From Candidatus Poribacteria bacterium (GTDB taxonomy: Bacteria; Poribacteria; WGA-4E; WGA-3G), in contig JAPPCZ010000096.1 in the NCBI GenBank assembly GCA_028824685.1, positions 1-64,000 of the forward strand: DNA of 64,000 nucleotides, written 5' to 3'. Each line of letters starts with the position of its first letter. Within the stretch, counting starts at the first letter, position 1. The translations under genes and the position numbers were made by a program. Under the pieces are notes generated by a model, which saw only the letters and a list, made by a program, of their open reading frames with translations, was not told where the DNA came from and did not search any database. Of the stretch, positions 25,888-34,027 are shown in pieces.

Positions 25888-26144
25888 ACGACTTGTATTA
25901 GTTAACTCTTTGTATTGTAATTTTCACACATATTGAAGAAAAAAACATAAACGTATCGTCCCTACCAAATCAACGCTATGAATGCCTTTATGGCATTCAG
26001 CGGGACTAAAAAGAGTGAATATGGCGTTTTTCTATAAACATATCGTCCCTACGGGACTAAAGAACAAACATCTTATGAATCCACTGACAACAAATCAGTT
26101 AATGTGAAGAAATACATTACAATTAGTTATTTAGCACAACTCGT
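25888..26144. mobile_element. 257-bp MITE-like element between ffh and rpsP
   Basis: The left end (ACGACTTGTATTAGTTAACT, then TGTAATTTTCACA) and right end (TGTGAAG, then TTACAATTAGTTATTTAGC, then ACAACTCGT) are imperfect inverted repeats of about 40 bases. Inside are a GTCCCT/GGGAC hairpin with a nested AATGCC palindrome (about 25953-26008) and the short hairpin GTCCCTACGGGAC (26045-26057). No transposase. Similar termini occur at 8745-8786, 10296-10649 and 20747 onward. A solitary arm of another palindrome family follows at 26249-26279. Confidence 0.65.
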
Positions 26145-26289
26145 TATTTTATATTTTGGTGTTGTAGCGACTTTTAACTTACCAGTGATGAGAATGTAAG
26201 AGGCGCTATGAATTGCGCGACTACAAACGCGTCTATTATGCCGCATTCGTTGGGTTTCACTGCGTTCTACCCAACCTACAAATACTGTG

Positions 26290-27678
26290 CTATTTACGTC
26301 GTTTACGTTTTCGTGGCTTTCTCTTTTTTCGCTGTGTTTGGGGAAGCATACCCATTTTGCCCGCCATCTTTGGCATTGCCATTGATGCTTGCTGGTTCAG
26401 CATGTTATTCATCATTCGGAGTTGCGAAACCAATTGATTAACTTGATTGACCGAGGTGCCACTTCCTTTGGATATGCGAACCTTCCGACTTCTATCTAAC
26501 AACTGGGGATTCTGTCTTTCCGCAGGTGTCATTGACTGTATCATCGCTTTAGCATATTTGAGATGACTCTCATCCGGTTGTAGGTCTTTGACAGGCAATT
26601 GGTTCTTAAAAGGCACGAGGTCTAACAATTGGTCAAGGGGTCCCATATTTTTCAGTTGTTCAAGCTGCGTGAGGAAATCGTTGAAATCTAATCCCTTCCT
26701 CTCTGTCAGTTTGCGTTCTAATTCGCGTGCTTGGTCCTCGCTGAAAACAGCTTCGGCTTTTTCCATCAGCGTTTGGAAATCGCCTTGCCCGATGATACGC
26801 GATGCCATCCGTTCAGGGTGGAATTCCTCAAGGGCTGCTGCCTCAATCTTTTCTCCTACACCGATGAATTTGATAGGTTTCTCTGTGACAGAACGGATAG
26901 AAAGTGCAGCACCACCCCGTGCGTCACCATCCATTTTGGTCAAGATAACACCGCTAATATCCAAATCGTCATTGAAGTTTTCAGCAACGTTTACAGCGTC
27001 CTGACCTGTCATTGCATCAACAACAAGCAGAATCTCCGAAGGATTCACAGCGTCCTTGATCCCCTGCAATTCTCTCATCAACGTTTCATCAATATGTAAA
27101 CGACCTGCTGTGTCTATGATAATACAATCGCAACCGCGTTTCATAGCATCTTGCACGGAGTCTTTGGCAATGTCAACAGGGGAAACGTCAGTCCCCAGAG
27201 CAAAAACAGGGGTTTCAATCTGTTCCCCAAGCACCTGCAGCTGCTTGATTGCAGCAGGGCGATACACATCCGCTGCAACGAGCATCGGATTACGACCTTC
27301 CTTACGGAATTTGAGTGCCAATTTCGCTGCGACTGTCGTTTTACCAGCACCTTGCAAGCCTGCTAACATCACAACTGTCGGTCCGTTGGGTGCAATTTGA
27401 ATCTTCGCAGATTCAGTCCCCATCAAAGTCGTCAATTCCTCTTTGATAATCTTTGCGATTTGGAGCTCAGGCGTGAGGCTACCCATCACCTCTTGACCAA
27501 GTGCGCGCATTTTGATGCTTTCAATAAAGTCACGTGTGACCTTGTAGTTAACGTCTGCCTCTAAAAAGGCGCGACGCACTTCACGCAGAGAGTCAGAGAT
27601 ATTATTCTCTGTCAATTTACCCTGACCTTTTATCTTTTTGAAGGTGCTTTGTAAGCGTTCACTCAAACTCTCAAACAT
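26290..27678 (-). CDS. ffh: Signal recognition particle protein Ffh
   Basis: A 462-residue SRP54 GTPase that, with 4.5S RNA, targets nascent membrane proteins to FtsY. The N domain leads to the G1 loop L-Q-G-A-G-K-T-T near residues 107-114, then D-T-A-G-R near 191-195 and T-K-M-D-G-D-A near 248-254. The C-terminal M domain is methionine-rich (M-M-N-N-M-L-N-Q) with S-K-G-S-G-T that contacts the RNA. It ends in a very basic tail (K-K-R-K-P-R-K-R-K-R-R-K). Length is normal. Confidence 0.97.
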   Translation of the reverse strand: MFESLSERLQSTFKKIKGQGKLTENNISDSLREVRRAFLEADVNYKVTRDFIESIKMRALGQEVMGSLTPELQIAKIIKEELTTLMGTESAKIQIAPNGPTVVMLAGLQGAGKTTVAAKLALKFRKEGRNPMLVAADVYRPAAIKQLQVLGEQIETPVFALGTDVSPVDIAKDSVQDAMKRGCDCIIIDTAGRLHIDETLMRELQGIKDAVNPSEILLVVDAMTGQDAVNVAENFNDDLDISGVILTKMDGDARGGAALSIRSVTEKPIKFIGVGEKIEAAALEEFHPERMASRIIGQGDFQTLMEKAEAVFSEDQARELERKLTERKGLDFNDFLTQLEQLKNMGPLDQLLDLVPFKNQLPVKDLQPDESHLKYAKAMIQSMTPAERQNPQLLDRSRKVRISKGSGTSVNQVNQLVSQLRMMNNMLNQQASMAMPKMAGKMGMLPQTQRKKRKPRKRKRRK

Positions 27679-27739
27679 GGCTACGCATCCTTTATCAAAG
27701 GAATTTAGTTATAGAATTATAGCAGATTTAACCGCTTCT

Positions 27740-27953
27740 GTCAAGTTTTTTTGCTCTTCGTGGGTGTGGTAATTTTGTCTGAACCAGGATTTGCAGGATT
27801 TCCAGATTTGCAGGATTGAAGAGGTTTGTGTTTGAATCGCGGATTTATCGGATTACACAAATTGCACGGATTAGGAAATATGTCGCGAGCGCAGCTCGTT
27901 CCTACAGAAGAGGGGTTTGATGTAAAAAATCGCGAGCGCAGCTCGCTCCTACA
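27740..27953. repeat. Degenerate GCAGGATT and TCGCGAGCGCAGCTCG repeats
   Basis: Between ffh and the restriction-modification gene lie short direct repeats: two GATTTGCAGGATT-type units near 27788-27818, an ATCGCGGATTTATCGGATT unit near 27837-27855, and two copies of a 24-base element at 27883-27906 and 27930-27953 (TCGCGAGCGCAGCTCG then YTCCTACA) that contain the palindrome CGAGCGCAGCTCG. No gene. Confidence 0.65.
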
Positions 27954-30900
27954 AAGGAGGCAATCCTCCCACAATCTCAACTGTCCGCAAACTGACACCG
28001 ATAACCCGCCCAATCAAATCCACAATATAGCGCGGCGCATCCGCACGATTCGGGTCGTTCACAATACTGCTGCGTTTGTCCACCTTCACGCGATACTGGT
28101 CAACAATCCATTCCAACGCAGAACGCGTACCAAGCCGATAGTCAAACGCCTCCACAGGGATACCGTCTATTGTGAGGAAATCGTTGTAGACCAACTGCGT
28201 TTTGTCTCTGGACAATTTCATTTTCTCCACACGCCAATCTACTGGCATGTCAGGCGTTTCTTTGTATTTCAGACCGTCATATTTCGGTTGCGACTCATAC
28301 GCAACGTGGATGTCTGCTAACTGTGCGCCTGCGTTGGCAACCCCCCAGAAATCTTCTGCAAACGGGATATGCGGCAAATCGCGCTTGAGGTTCGCCTGAT
28401 ATTTTTCACGATACATCGGATGGTGCAGGATACCGTAGTTATAGTGGAAGATGTCCCACTTGCTAATGGTGTCATCGTTGTAGTGTTTTCGAAATGCTGC
28501 CAATGCCCAATCGGTGATATTCTCTTGGCGGTTTGTGCCGTCTTCGTTGTAGGTGTAGAAGGGGAAGCATTGGGCTTTTTCAAGAATATCAAGACAAGGA
28601 ATTATCGGTACCATAAGAGTTTGAAACGGCTTGTTACTACCAATTCCAGTGACACAAATAACTCTATTTTCGTTTTCTATTTCTGGTGTTGGAAAAATTA
28701 AAGAAAAAAGGCCAGGTCGATCCGTAAAAATTTTATCAAAAAAGAGTTCTGTCTTTGTAAATGGTCGGTAAACAGATTGGTGGATTTTTGACTCGGTGAA
28801 CTCGGCAATATGTCCACTCTTAAGATGCCGCTTTAAAGTAGAACTCCATTTGACTTTTCTGTCATCATAAATTACAAACTCATCAACGTTTGCTTTGCGA
28901 TTATACCTACGTTCCCATTTGAACATTTGATCATTATAAGTTTCTATTATTACCCTCACATTTTCAACAAGGGGCTTTTTGCTGAAATTACGGACCCAAG
29001 CATCACGGTTCGTGCTGACACCGAGGCTATAAGCCTTAAATACCACGCCATCTACCGTGCTTTTTCTTGCTTTCGCTTCCTTCGTCCCTATCGGGAGAAA
29101 GGTCTCAAATTCCGCATGGAGTCCTTCAGTGAGCCATGTATATTTTTTGTCAGGTGTGATTTCTTTCCACTCAATCCCGTTGATTGAATTCGCATTTTCG
29201 ACTCGGTCGAATTTTTCCTGTCTTGTGGTTTTCCAATCCATCCCACTATAATAAATTTTGTGGTCATGATAGTTGCGACTTTTCACATAGAAGGTCACGG
29301 CAATACCAACCATTGCGGCAAGCCCAAAGACAGTATGCTTTTCTCCAATGGGGATCCCCTCTCGCATTGAGTCTTTGCGGACATTGCCTTTCAAATCCAA
29401 AATATAGATACGGTTAAAATCCTGATAAAGATGTTTCCGCATCCCATCAAATGCTATACCGTCAAGAAAGCTGTTGTTTGTGACAAATGCGACGACCCCT
29501 TCCTCTCCAATCCGATCAGATGCCCAGCGAATTGCCTTGACATAAGGATCGGAGAGTTTATTTTTTAGTGTTGCTTTGGAGTCTTTTACATACGTGTCCG
29601 CAACCCGCTTATCCATCGTTTCATATTTGCGATTCTTGTTATTATTATTCTCATTGACCTGACCTGCATTATAGGGTGGATTGCCGATAACGACAAACAT
29701 ACCCGCTTTTTTCTTCCGTTCCACCCGTTCCGTGTTTTCCTGTGTGAAAAGTGTCATCTGCTGGTCTTCAAGCAATTCAAAGGTATCTGCAAGCGTGATG
29801 CCCTCAAATGGTAGATAGGTCTGTGTGCGCTGAAAGAACTCCTGCTCAATGTTCAGACTGGCGATGTAGTATGGGAGCAGCATCACCTCGTTGCAATGGA
29901 GTTCATGCCGATATTTCTCCTCTAACGCTGTGCCTTGAATGTCCTGCATCAGTCGGACGATGAAGTTGCCCGTGCCGACAAACGGGTCAATGATATGCAC
30001 GCCCGTATCTGAAAGTGACCGTCCGAACTCGGTTTCAAGGATATGTGATACGCTTTTGACCATAAAATCCACAATCGGTTGTGGCGTATAGACAATGCCG
30101 TGCGTATCTGCAACATCCTCTGAAAATCCTTGAAAAAACTTCTCATAGAAGGTGTTGAGGAAGTGCTGTTTTTGTGAAAAATCTCTACAGTACGTGGCTG
30201 CCTGTTCAAGGGCGACATAGAAGCGGTCTAAAGGTTTGAGAAACTCCTCGCGACTAAACGCATGACGGATGAGTTCATCAACGACATTTTCTATCTCGCG
30301 TGCGATGATGTTTCGGCGGGTGAAGGCGGAGTTGTTAAAGACTGTTCGGAAGATGCGTTCGGTGAGAATATGCTGGATAAGCATCTCCTCAACAGCGGCA
30401 CGTGAGAGGTCAGGATTGATGGCGGTGCGGCAGATTTCGTAAAAGTCAGTAAACGCTTTTTTGAACGATGGGTCCCTCTCATACCTTGGCTCAATGAGTT
30501 CCATGAGTTTATTTGCGAGGTCAGGGACATGCGATCTGAAGTCGTTAACGGCGGTTTGCCAATTGTCAAGTGCAGGTGCAGTGTATGCAAACAGATATTT
30601 GAGAGACTCGACAAGGTTGGCGGGATCGGATATGTCCAAGTCCAGCGCGGTCTGTCCGTTCTGAATCAAGATGCCACGTTCTGGCGTTTGGAACAAGATA
30701 TTGTCAAGTGGGTAGCCTGCATCGCGTTTTTGTTGCACCGCTATGTCAAGGTCGTCATCAATATCTTTCGCTTCCCAATAGGCGAGTGGAATACCGTATT
30801 CGTCTATTACGGCACCGTCAATCACGATGCGGTCGTCTGTTGCGGTGCGCATGGCGTATTGTGGGATAAGCGTTGCGCTCACCTGTCTGGCGCAGGTGTT

Positions 30901-31026
30901 GAGCAGCGTTTCAAAAGGCGTACTGACTGCACCTTCGTGTGTTACGTCGTGCTGTTCGTATTGTTGTAAGGTGGCATAGTAGTCGCGGATGGGTTTGTGG
31001 GCTGGTTTGAGGTTTAGGTTCGGCAT
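27949..31026 (-). CDS. Restriction-modification protein, type ISP/IIG-like
   Basis: A 1025-residue single-chain enzyme. An N-terminal nuclease-like domain has I-D-E-Y then Y-W-E-A-K near residues 74-88 (PD-(D/E)XK pattern). A helical linker follows, then an N6-adenine methyltransferase with motif I D-P-F-V-G-T-G-N-F at 347-355 and motif IV N-P-P-Y-N at 449-453. The C-terminal 400 residues look like the specificity domain of type ISP enzymes (H-Q-S-V-Y-R-P-F-T-K-T). There are no helicase motifs, unlike full ISP enzymes of about 1600 residues. It should methylate and cut DNA at a specific site. The gene upstream by 28 bases encodes a small membrane protein. Confidence 0.85.
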   Translation of the reverse strand: MPNLNLKPAHKPIRDYYATLQQYEQHDVTHEGAVSTPFETLLNTCARQVSATLIPQYAMRTATDDRIVIDGAVIDEYGIPLAYWEAKDIDDDLDIAVQQKRDAGYPLDNILFQTPERGILIQNGQTALDLDISDPANLVESLKYLFAYTAPALDNWQTAVNDFRSHVPDLANKLMELIEPRYERDPSFKKAFTDFYEICRTAINPDLSRAAVEEMLIQHILTERIFRTVFNNSAFTRRNIIAREIENVVDELIRHAFSREEFLKPLDRFYVALEQAATYCRDFSQKQHFLNTFYEKFFQGFSEDVADTHGIVYTPQPIVDFMVKSVSHILETEFGRSLSDTGVHIIDPFVGTGNFIVRLMQDIQGTALEEKYRHELHCNEVMLLPYYIASLNIEQEFFQRTQTYLPFEGITLADTFELLEDQQMTLFTQENTERVERKKKAGMFVVIGNPPYNAGQVNENNNNKNRKYETMDKRVADTYVKDSKATLKNKLSDPYVKAIRWASDRIGEEGVVAFVTNNSFLDGIAFDGMRKHLYQDFNRIYILDLKGNVRKDSMREGIPIGEKHTVFGLAAMVGIAVTFYVKSRNYHDHKIYYSGMDWKTTRQEKFDRVENANSINGIEWKEITPDKKYTWLTEGLHAEFETFLPIGTKEAKARKSTVDGVVFKAYSLGVSTNRDAWVRNFSKKPLVENVRVIIETYNDQMFKWERRYNRKANVDEFVIYDDRKVKWSSTLKRHLKSGHIAEFTESKIHQSVYRPFTKTELFFDKIFTDRPGLFSLIFPTPEIENENRVICVTGIGSNKPFQTLMVPIIPCLDILEKAQCFPFYTYNEDGTNRQENITDWALAAFRKHYNDDTISKWDIFHYNYGILHHPMYREKYQANLKRDLPHIPFAEDFWGVANAGAQLADIHVAYESQPKYDGLKYKETPDMPVDWRVEKMKLSRDKTQLVYNDFLTIDGIPVEAFDYRLGTRSALEWIVDQYRVKVDKRSSIVNDPNRADAPRYIVDLIGRVIGVSLRTVEIVGGLPPL

Positions 31027-31054
31027 TGGTGTATGTTAGTTGTAAGTTGGGTTC

Positions 31055-31279
31055 TTAAGTTAACAGAGCAATAAGGGCAATAATCGCGGCACTAACAGCA
31101 GTACACAGAGGGAGGACATTTAACACTTTACTGCTGCCTTCTTGACTACCTTCCAGTTTCCCTTTTATCCAACCGACATCGCGTTCCAAAGTTCCTAAAC
31201 GTGTACTATTTTCTTTTGCTTGTGCCTCAATCCGCGACAAGGCTTCAAGTACCCTTTCTCGGAAATCTTGATCAGACAT
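31055..31279 (-). CDS. Small coiled-coil membrane protein
   Basis: A 74-residue protein. I start it at the ATG at 31279, preceded by GGAGG nine bases upstream. The first 50 residues are charged and helical (E-A-L-S-R-I-E-A-Q-A-K-E-N, then L-G-T-L-E-R-D-V-G-W-I-K-G-K-L-E-G), resembling the coiled coil of XhlA/hemolysin-type or DUF proteins. The last 20 residues form one membrane helix. It lies 28 bases upstream of the restriction-modification gene and is probably cotranscribed. Function unknown. Confidence 0.7.
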   Translation of the reverse strand: MSDQDFRERVLEALSRIEAQAKENSTRLGTLERDVGWIKGKLEGSQEGSSKVLNVLPLCTAVSAAIIALIALLT

Positions 31280-31382
31280 TTCAATACCTCCGTGTGCAGT
31301 GTATGTGTACAGGATAGCATACGTGCTTGTAAATGTCAAGTTATGGGTGTGTAAAGTTTTTGTTGTTAACCCGAATATATTT

Positions 31383-31506
31383 TGTAGGAGGGAACTCCGG
31401 GGAATGCCTATAGGCATTCATACCCGGGGAACGCCTATAGGCGTTCATACCGTTGATTTCTTGATTTGGATTCCCGACAGTTCGCGATTCGGAGATCGCT
31501 CCTACA
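31383..31506. repeat. Composite palindrome with two nested covarying hairpins
   Basis: The outer arms are the GTAGGAGGGAACTCC and GGAGATCGCTCCTAC sequences seen at 8334 and 10396. The loop contains two adjacent 26-base copies (31399-31424 and 31426-31451). The first has AATGCCTATAGGCATT; the second has AACGCCTATAGGCGTT, a base-pair-preserving double change. Lies between the small coiled-coil gene and the beta-helix lipoprotein gene. Confidence 0.8.
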
Positions 31507-31598
31507 AGTTTTTTCTGCATATTTCTACAAAAACTTACATACCCTCAAGTTATCAAGTTACCCTTGACATAAACCCATATCTATGGTAAAACTATGTT

Positions 31599-32654
31599 AT
31601 GAAAAATACATCAATAAACATTATTTGCGTCTTATGTATAATAGGTTTCTATCTTGGGAGTCAAGGGTGCGCCCTCAATTTTGACACGGGCGATTCCGCC
31701 TTAGGAATCATTGAAAAATCTGGCGAGTTAACAGAAAATGAAGTTTGGAGTGGACGTATCTATGTTACAAGTACCGTAATTGTTCCAGAGGGTGTAACGC
31801 TAACGATCCGTGCGGGAACGATTGTCGGTTTCGAACCAACGGAAAATCCCAGTGAATTGATTGTGCATGGCGAACTCTATGCAGAAGGTGCGCCTGACCG
31901 TATGATAGTCTTTGGCTCTTTAGGTAAACAATCGGAGGCGAAAACTGAAACTAACCCACAGAACGCAACGTCACAAACTTTCACAAGAGATATGCTAAAA
32001 CAGCAATTTACGATGCCAACTGATTCTTCTACCCAAGCAACAACCGCAGCACCGCCAAAAGCAGGAGATTGGCAGGGCATAAAAATTGAAACAGGGAGTC
32101 CAAATAGCCGACTCACGTATTGCCGCATCCAGCATGCCACTTACGCCATTATATGTGAAACAGATACTGTTCAAATAGAAAGATGCCTTTTCAGTGAAAA
32201 CAAAATCGGCGTACTTTGTGAGAATACCAACCCGACTATTTCCGCCAACGAATTCAATAGAAATGGCACTGGTGCACAATTTCGGGGTGCTGCCGCCCCA
32301 GAGGTAGAATATAACGAATTCAATGCCAACCGAAATGGACTTGTATGTGAAGACGATTCACGCCCGCGTATCCAACATAATAATATCCGATCAAACTATG
32401 AATATGCCATCATCTGTTATTCGACCTCTTCACCAGAGATCGTTTCTAACAATATTACGTTGAATAGTGGATGGGCAGTGTATGACGGTGGGAGACTCCG
32501 AGACAATTATATTAGTGGAAATAAGCAGGTGGGGCCTAACATCACTGAATTGAGCATCGGAACACAGAGCGAGCAGTTTTATGGTGTTGATGAAGTATTT
32601 GAGCCGAGAAACTCACCGGTGTCAGAGGCTGGCGTACCGAGCGATAATTTTTAA
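31599..32654 (+). CDS. Right-handed parallel beta-helix lipoprotein
   Basis: A 351-residue predicted lipoprotein: signal helix at residues 7-20 and lipobox G-S-Q-G before Cys24. Residues 45-110 resemble the start of a beta-helix (V-P-E-G-V-T-L-T-I-R-A-G-T). After a Thr/Gln-rich linker (about 110-145) come NosD/PbH1-type repeats (E-R-C-L-F-S-E-N-K-I-G-V; N-P-T-I-S-A-N-E-F-N-R-N-G-T; R-P-R-I-Q-H-N-N-I). Such domains bind or cleave polysaccharides, or act as surface scaffolds; no catalytic residues can be identified. It ends six bases before the UbiA gene and is probably cotranscribed. Confidence 0.78.
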   Translation: MKNTSINIICVLCIIGFYLGSQGCALNFDTGDSALGIIEKSGELTENEVWSGRIYVTSTVIVPEGVTLTIRAGTIVGFEPTENPSELIVHGELYAEGAPDRMIVFGSLGKQSEAKTETNPQNATSQTFTRDMLKQQFTMPTDSSTQATTAAPPKAGDWQGIKIETGSPNSRLTYCRIQHATYAIICETDTVQIERCLFSENKIGVLCENTNPTISANEFNRNGTGAQFRGAAAPEVEYNEFNANRNGLVCEDDSRPRIQHNNIRSNYEYAIICYSTSSPEIVSNNITLNSGWAVYDGGRLRDNYISGNKQVGPNITELSIGTQSEQFYGVDEVFEPRNSPVSEAGVPSDNF

Positions 32655-32659
32655 ATAAA

Positions 32660-33586
32660 ATGAGTCATATCAAAGCATATCTTGAACTCATCCGTTATCC
32701 GCTTTTTGCGATTCCAATTGTCGCGACACTTCCAGGGGCACTTATCGCAAGTGAAGGACAATTGACGTGGCGCGTTGTAGCTGCACTGATTATCGCGATG
32801 TTCGGCTACTTTGCAGGGATGATAAAAAACGACTATTTTCACCGTGAAACAGATGCACTAACAAATCCGGAACGTCCGCTCCCTTCGCATCGTTTAACGC
32901 CTAAGCAAGCTTTATTGCCTGCAAGCATCATCTATGCGCTATGTGTTCTCTGCGGATTTTTGCTAAATGTGAAAGCGGGTTTGTTGGTGATGGGGTTAGT
33001 CGCTATTTCGCATCTCTATAATGCGATTTTCAAAGCTAAGGGGATTTTAGGAAGTTTGACACTGCCTTTGGGAATTGGGTTATTGAACGTTTTCGGTGCG
33101 TTAGTCGTGAGTGGAAGTGTTCCGCGATTAGTCTGGTATGCTTTTGGAGCGACAACACTTTACGATTTAGGCACGCATATAACAACCACTTTTAAAGATA
33201 TTTCACGTGATAGAGAGCAGGGCATCACAACAACACCCATGCAACTCGGTATTCGTCCAGCACTGTTTTTGGCTGCCATCGCAACGATATTAGCATTCGT
33301 CATTGCACTTTTACCGTATTGGTTGGAAGAATCGCTTACCCAAAAATCTTATGCTGTCTGGGTAATTCTGGGAATGCTTGCGGCGGTAATAACCCGAATT
33401 CCGCTCTATCTGCGACCGAACGAGAAAAACGGGTATTTCGCATTAAAGGGGTCAATGATCGGTTCAATTCTCTTTTTTCCGTGCCTGATTGGCGCGCAAG
33501 TTTCTCTTCTCATTTCTATATCTATTATTTTGCCTTTACTATTCATTACAGTATTGTTATTAAGAACATCACGACAAGAGGTTTGA
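32660..33586 (+). CDS. UbiA-family prenyltransferase
   Basis: A 308-residue membrane protein with about nine helices. The first Asp-rich motif reads N-D-Y-F-H-R-E-T-D near residues 56-64 and the second D-I-S-R-D-R-E-Q-G near 178-186; both bind the magnesium-pyrophosphate of an isoprenoid donor. The N-D-x-x-x-D-x-x-x-N-P-E-R-P context is typical. Members make quinones, haem O, chlorophyll tails or archaeal-type lipids; this one is not clearly any of those. It follows the beta-helix lipoprotein gene by five bases. Confidence 0.85.
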   Translation: MSHIKAYLELIRYPLFAIPIVATLPGALIASEGQLTWRVVAALIIAMFGYFAGMIKNDYFHRETDALTNPERPLPSHRLTPKQALLPASIIYALCVLCGFLLNVKAGLLVMGLVAISHLYNAIFKAKGILGSLTLPLGIGLLNVFGALVVSGSVPRLVWYAFGATTLYDLGTHITTTFKDISRDREQGITTTPMQLGIRPALFLAAIATILAFVIALLPYWLEESLTQKSYAVWVILGMLAAVITRIPLYLRPNEKNGYFALKGSMIGSILFFPCLIGAQVSLLISISIILPLLFITVLLLRTSRQEV

Positions 33587-34027
33587 AGATAAAAACTAAT
33601 GGTGTGTCAACTTTCAAATTGTAGGTCGGGTTGAGTTGTGAAACCCATAGGCGTCAATTTAGTGTGTGAAGTTTATGCATCTGATGCACCTTTCGCCCCT
33701 CTGGGGCTTGCTATTGAGGGGATCAACGCTGACTATACACCTTTCGCCTCGCTGAGGCTTTGACAAATTCAATATCAGCACCAGCGGTGCGAAAGGTGTA
33801 TATTGTTATATCGCTCCTACGGAGCTCAAGACTTTTTTGTTTCTCCAGTACTATAAACATAGCGTCCCTACGGGACTAAGAAATCAACAGCAAACAACTA
33901 TGAACCACTAAATTGGCGCCTATGGTGCGGTTAGGAAACCGCACCTACCGCGGTTATGTGAGTAGAATTCAAAACATTAAGAACTACATATCTCTTATAC
34001 CGAGTTTACGTTAATAAAGGACAAAAC
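33587..34027. repeat. Cluster of covarying short hairpins
   Basis: No gene. The island has a solitary GTAGGTCGGGTTGAG arm (33621-33646) and five 13-base hairpins, each with a 5-bp stem and 3-base loop: GCCCCTCTGGGGC (33695-33707), GCCTCGCTGAGGC (33746-33758), GCACCAGCGGTGC (33778-33790), GCTCCTACGGAGC (33813-33825) and GTCCCTACGGGAC (33864-33876). A different palindrome GGTGCGG-TTAGGAAA-CCGCACC lies at 33924-33945. Flanks such as ACCTTTCG and CTATAAACATA recur between copies. Confidence 0.85.

Noticed and set aside
26208..26441. Plus-strand ORFs across the ffh C-terminus
   Set aside because: They are antisense to the basic tail region of ffh and begin within a repeat arm.
33680..33890. CRISPR-like array made of regularly spaced short repeats
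   Set aside because: The repeats vary in stem sequence, spacing is irregular, no cas genes are present, and copies are dispersed across the window, so these are REP-like hairpins.
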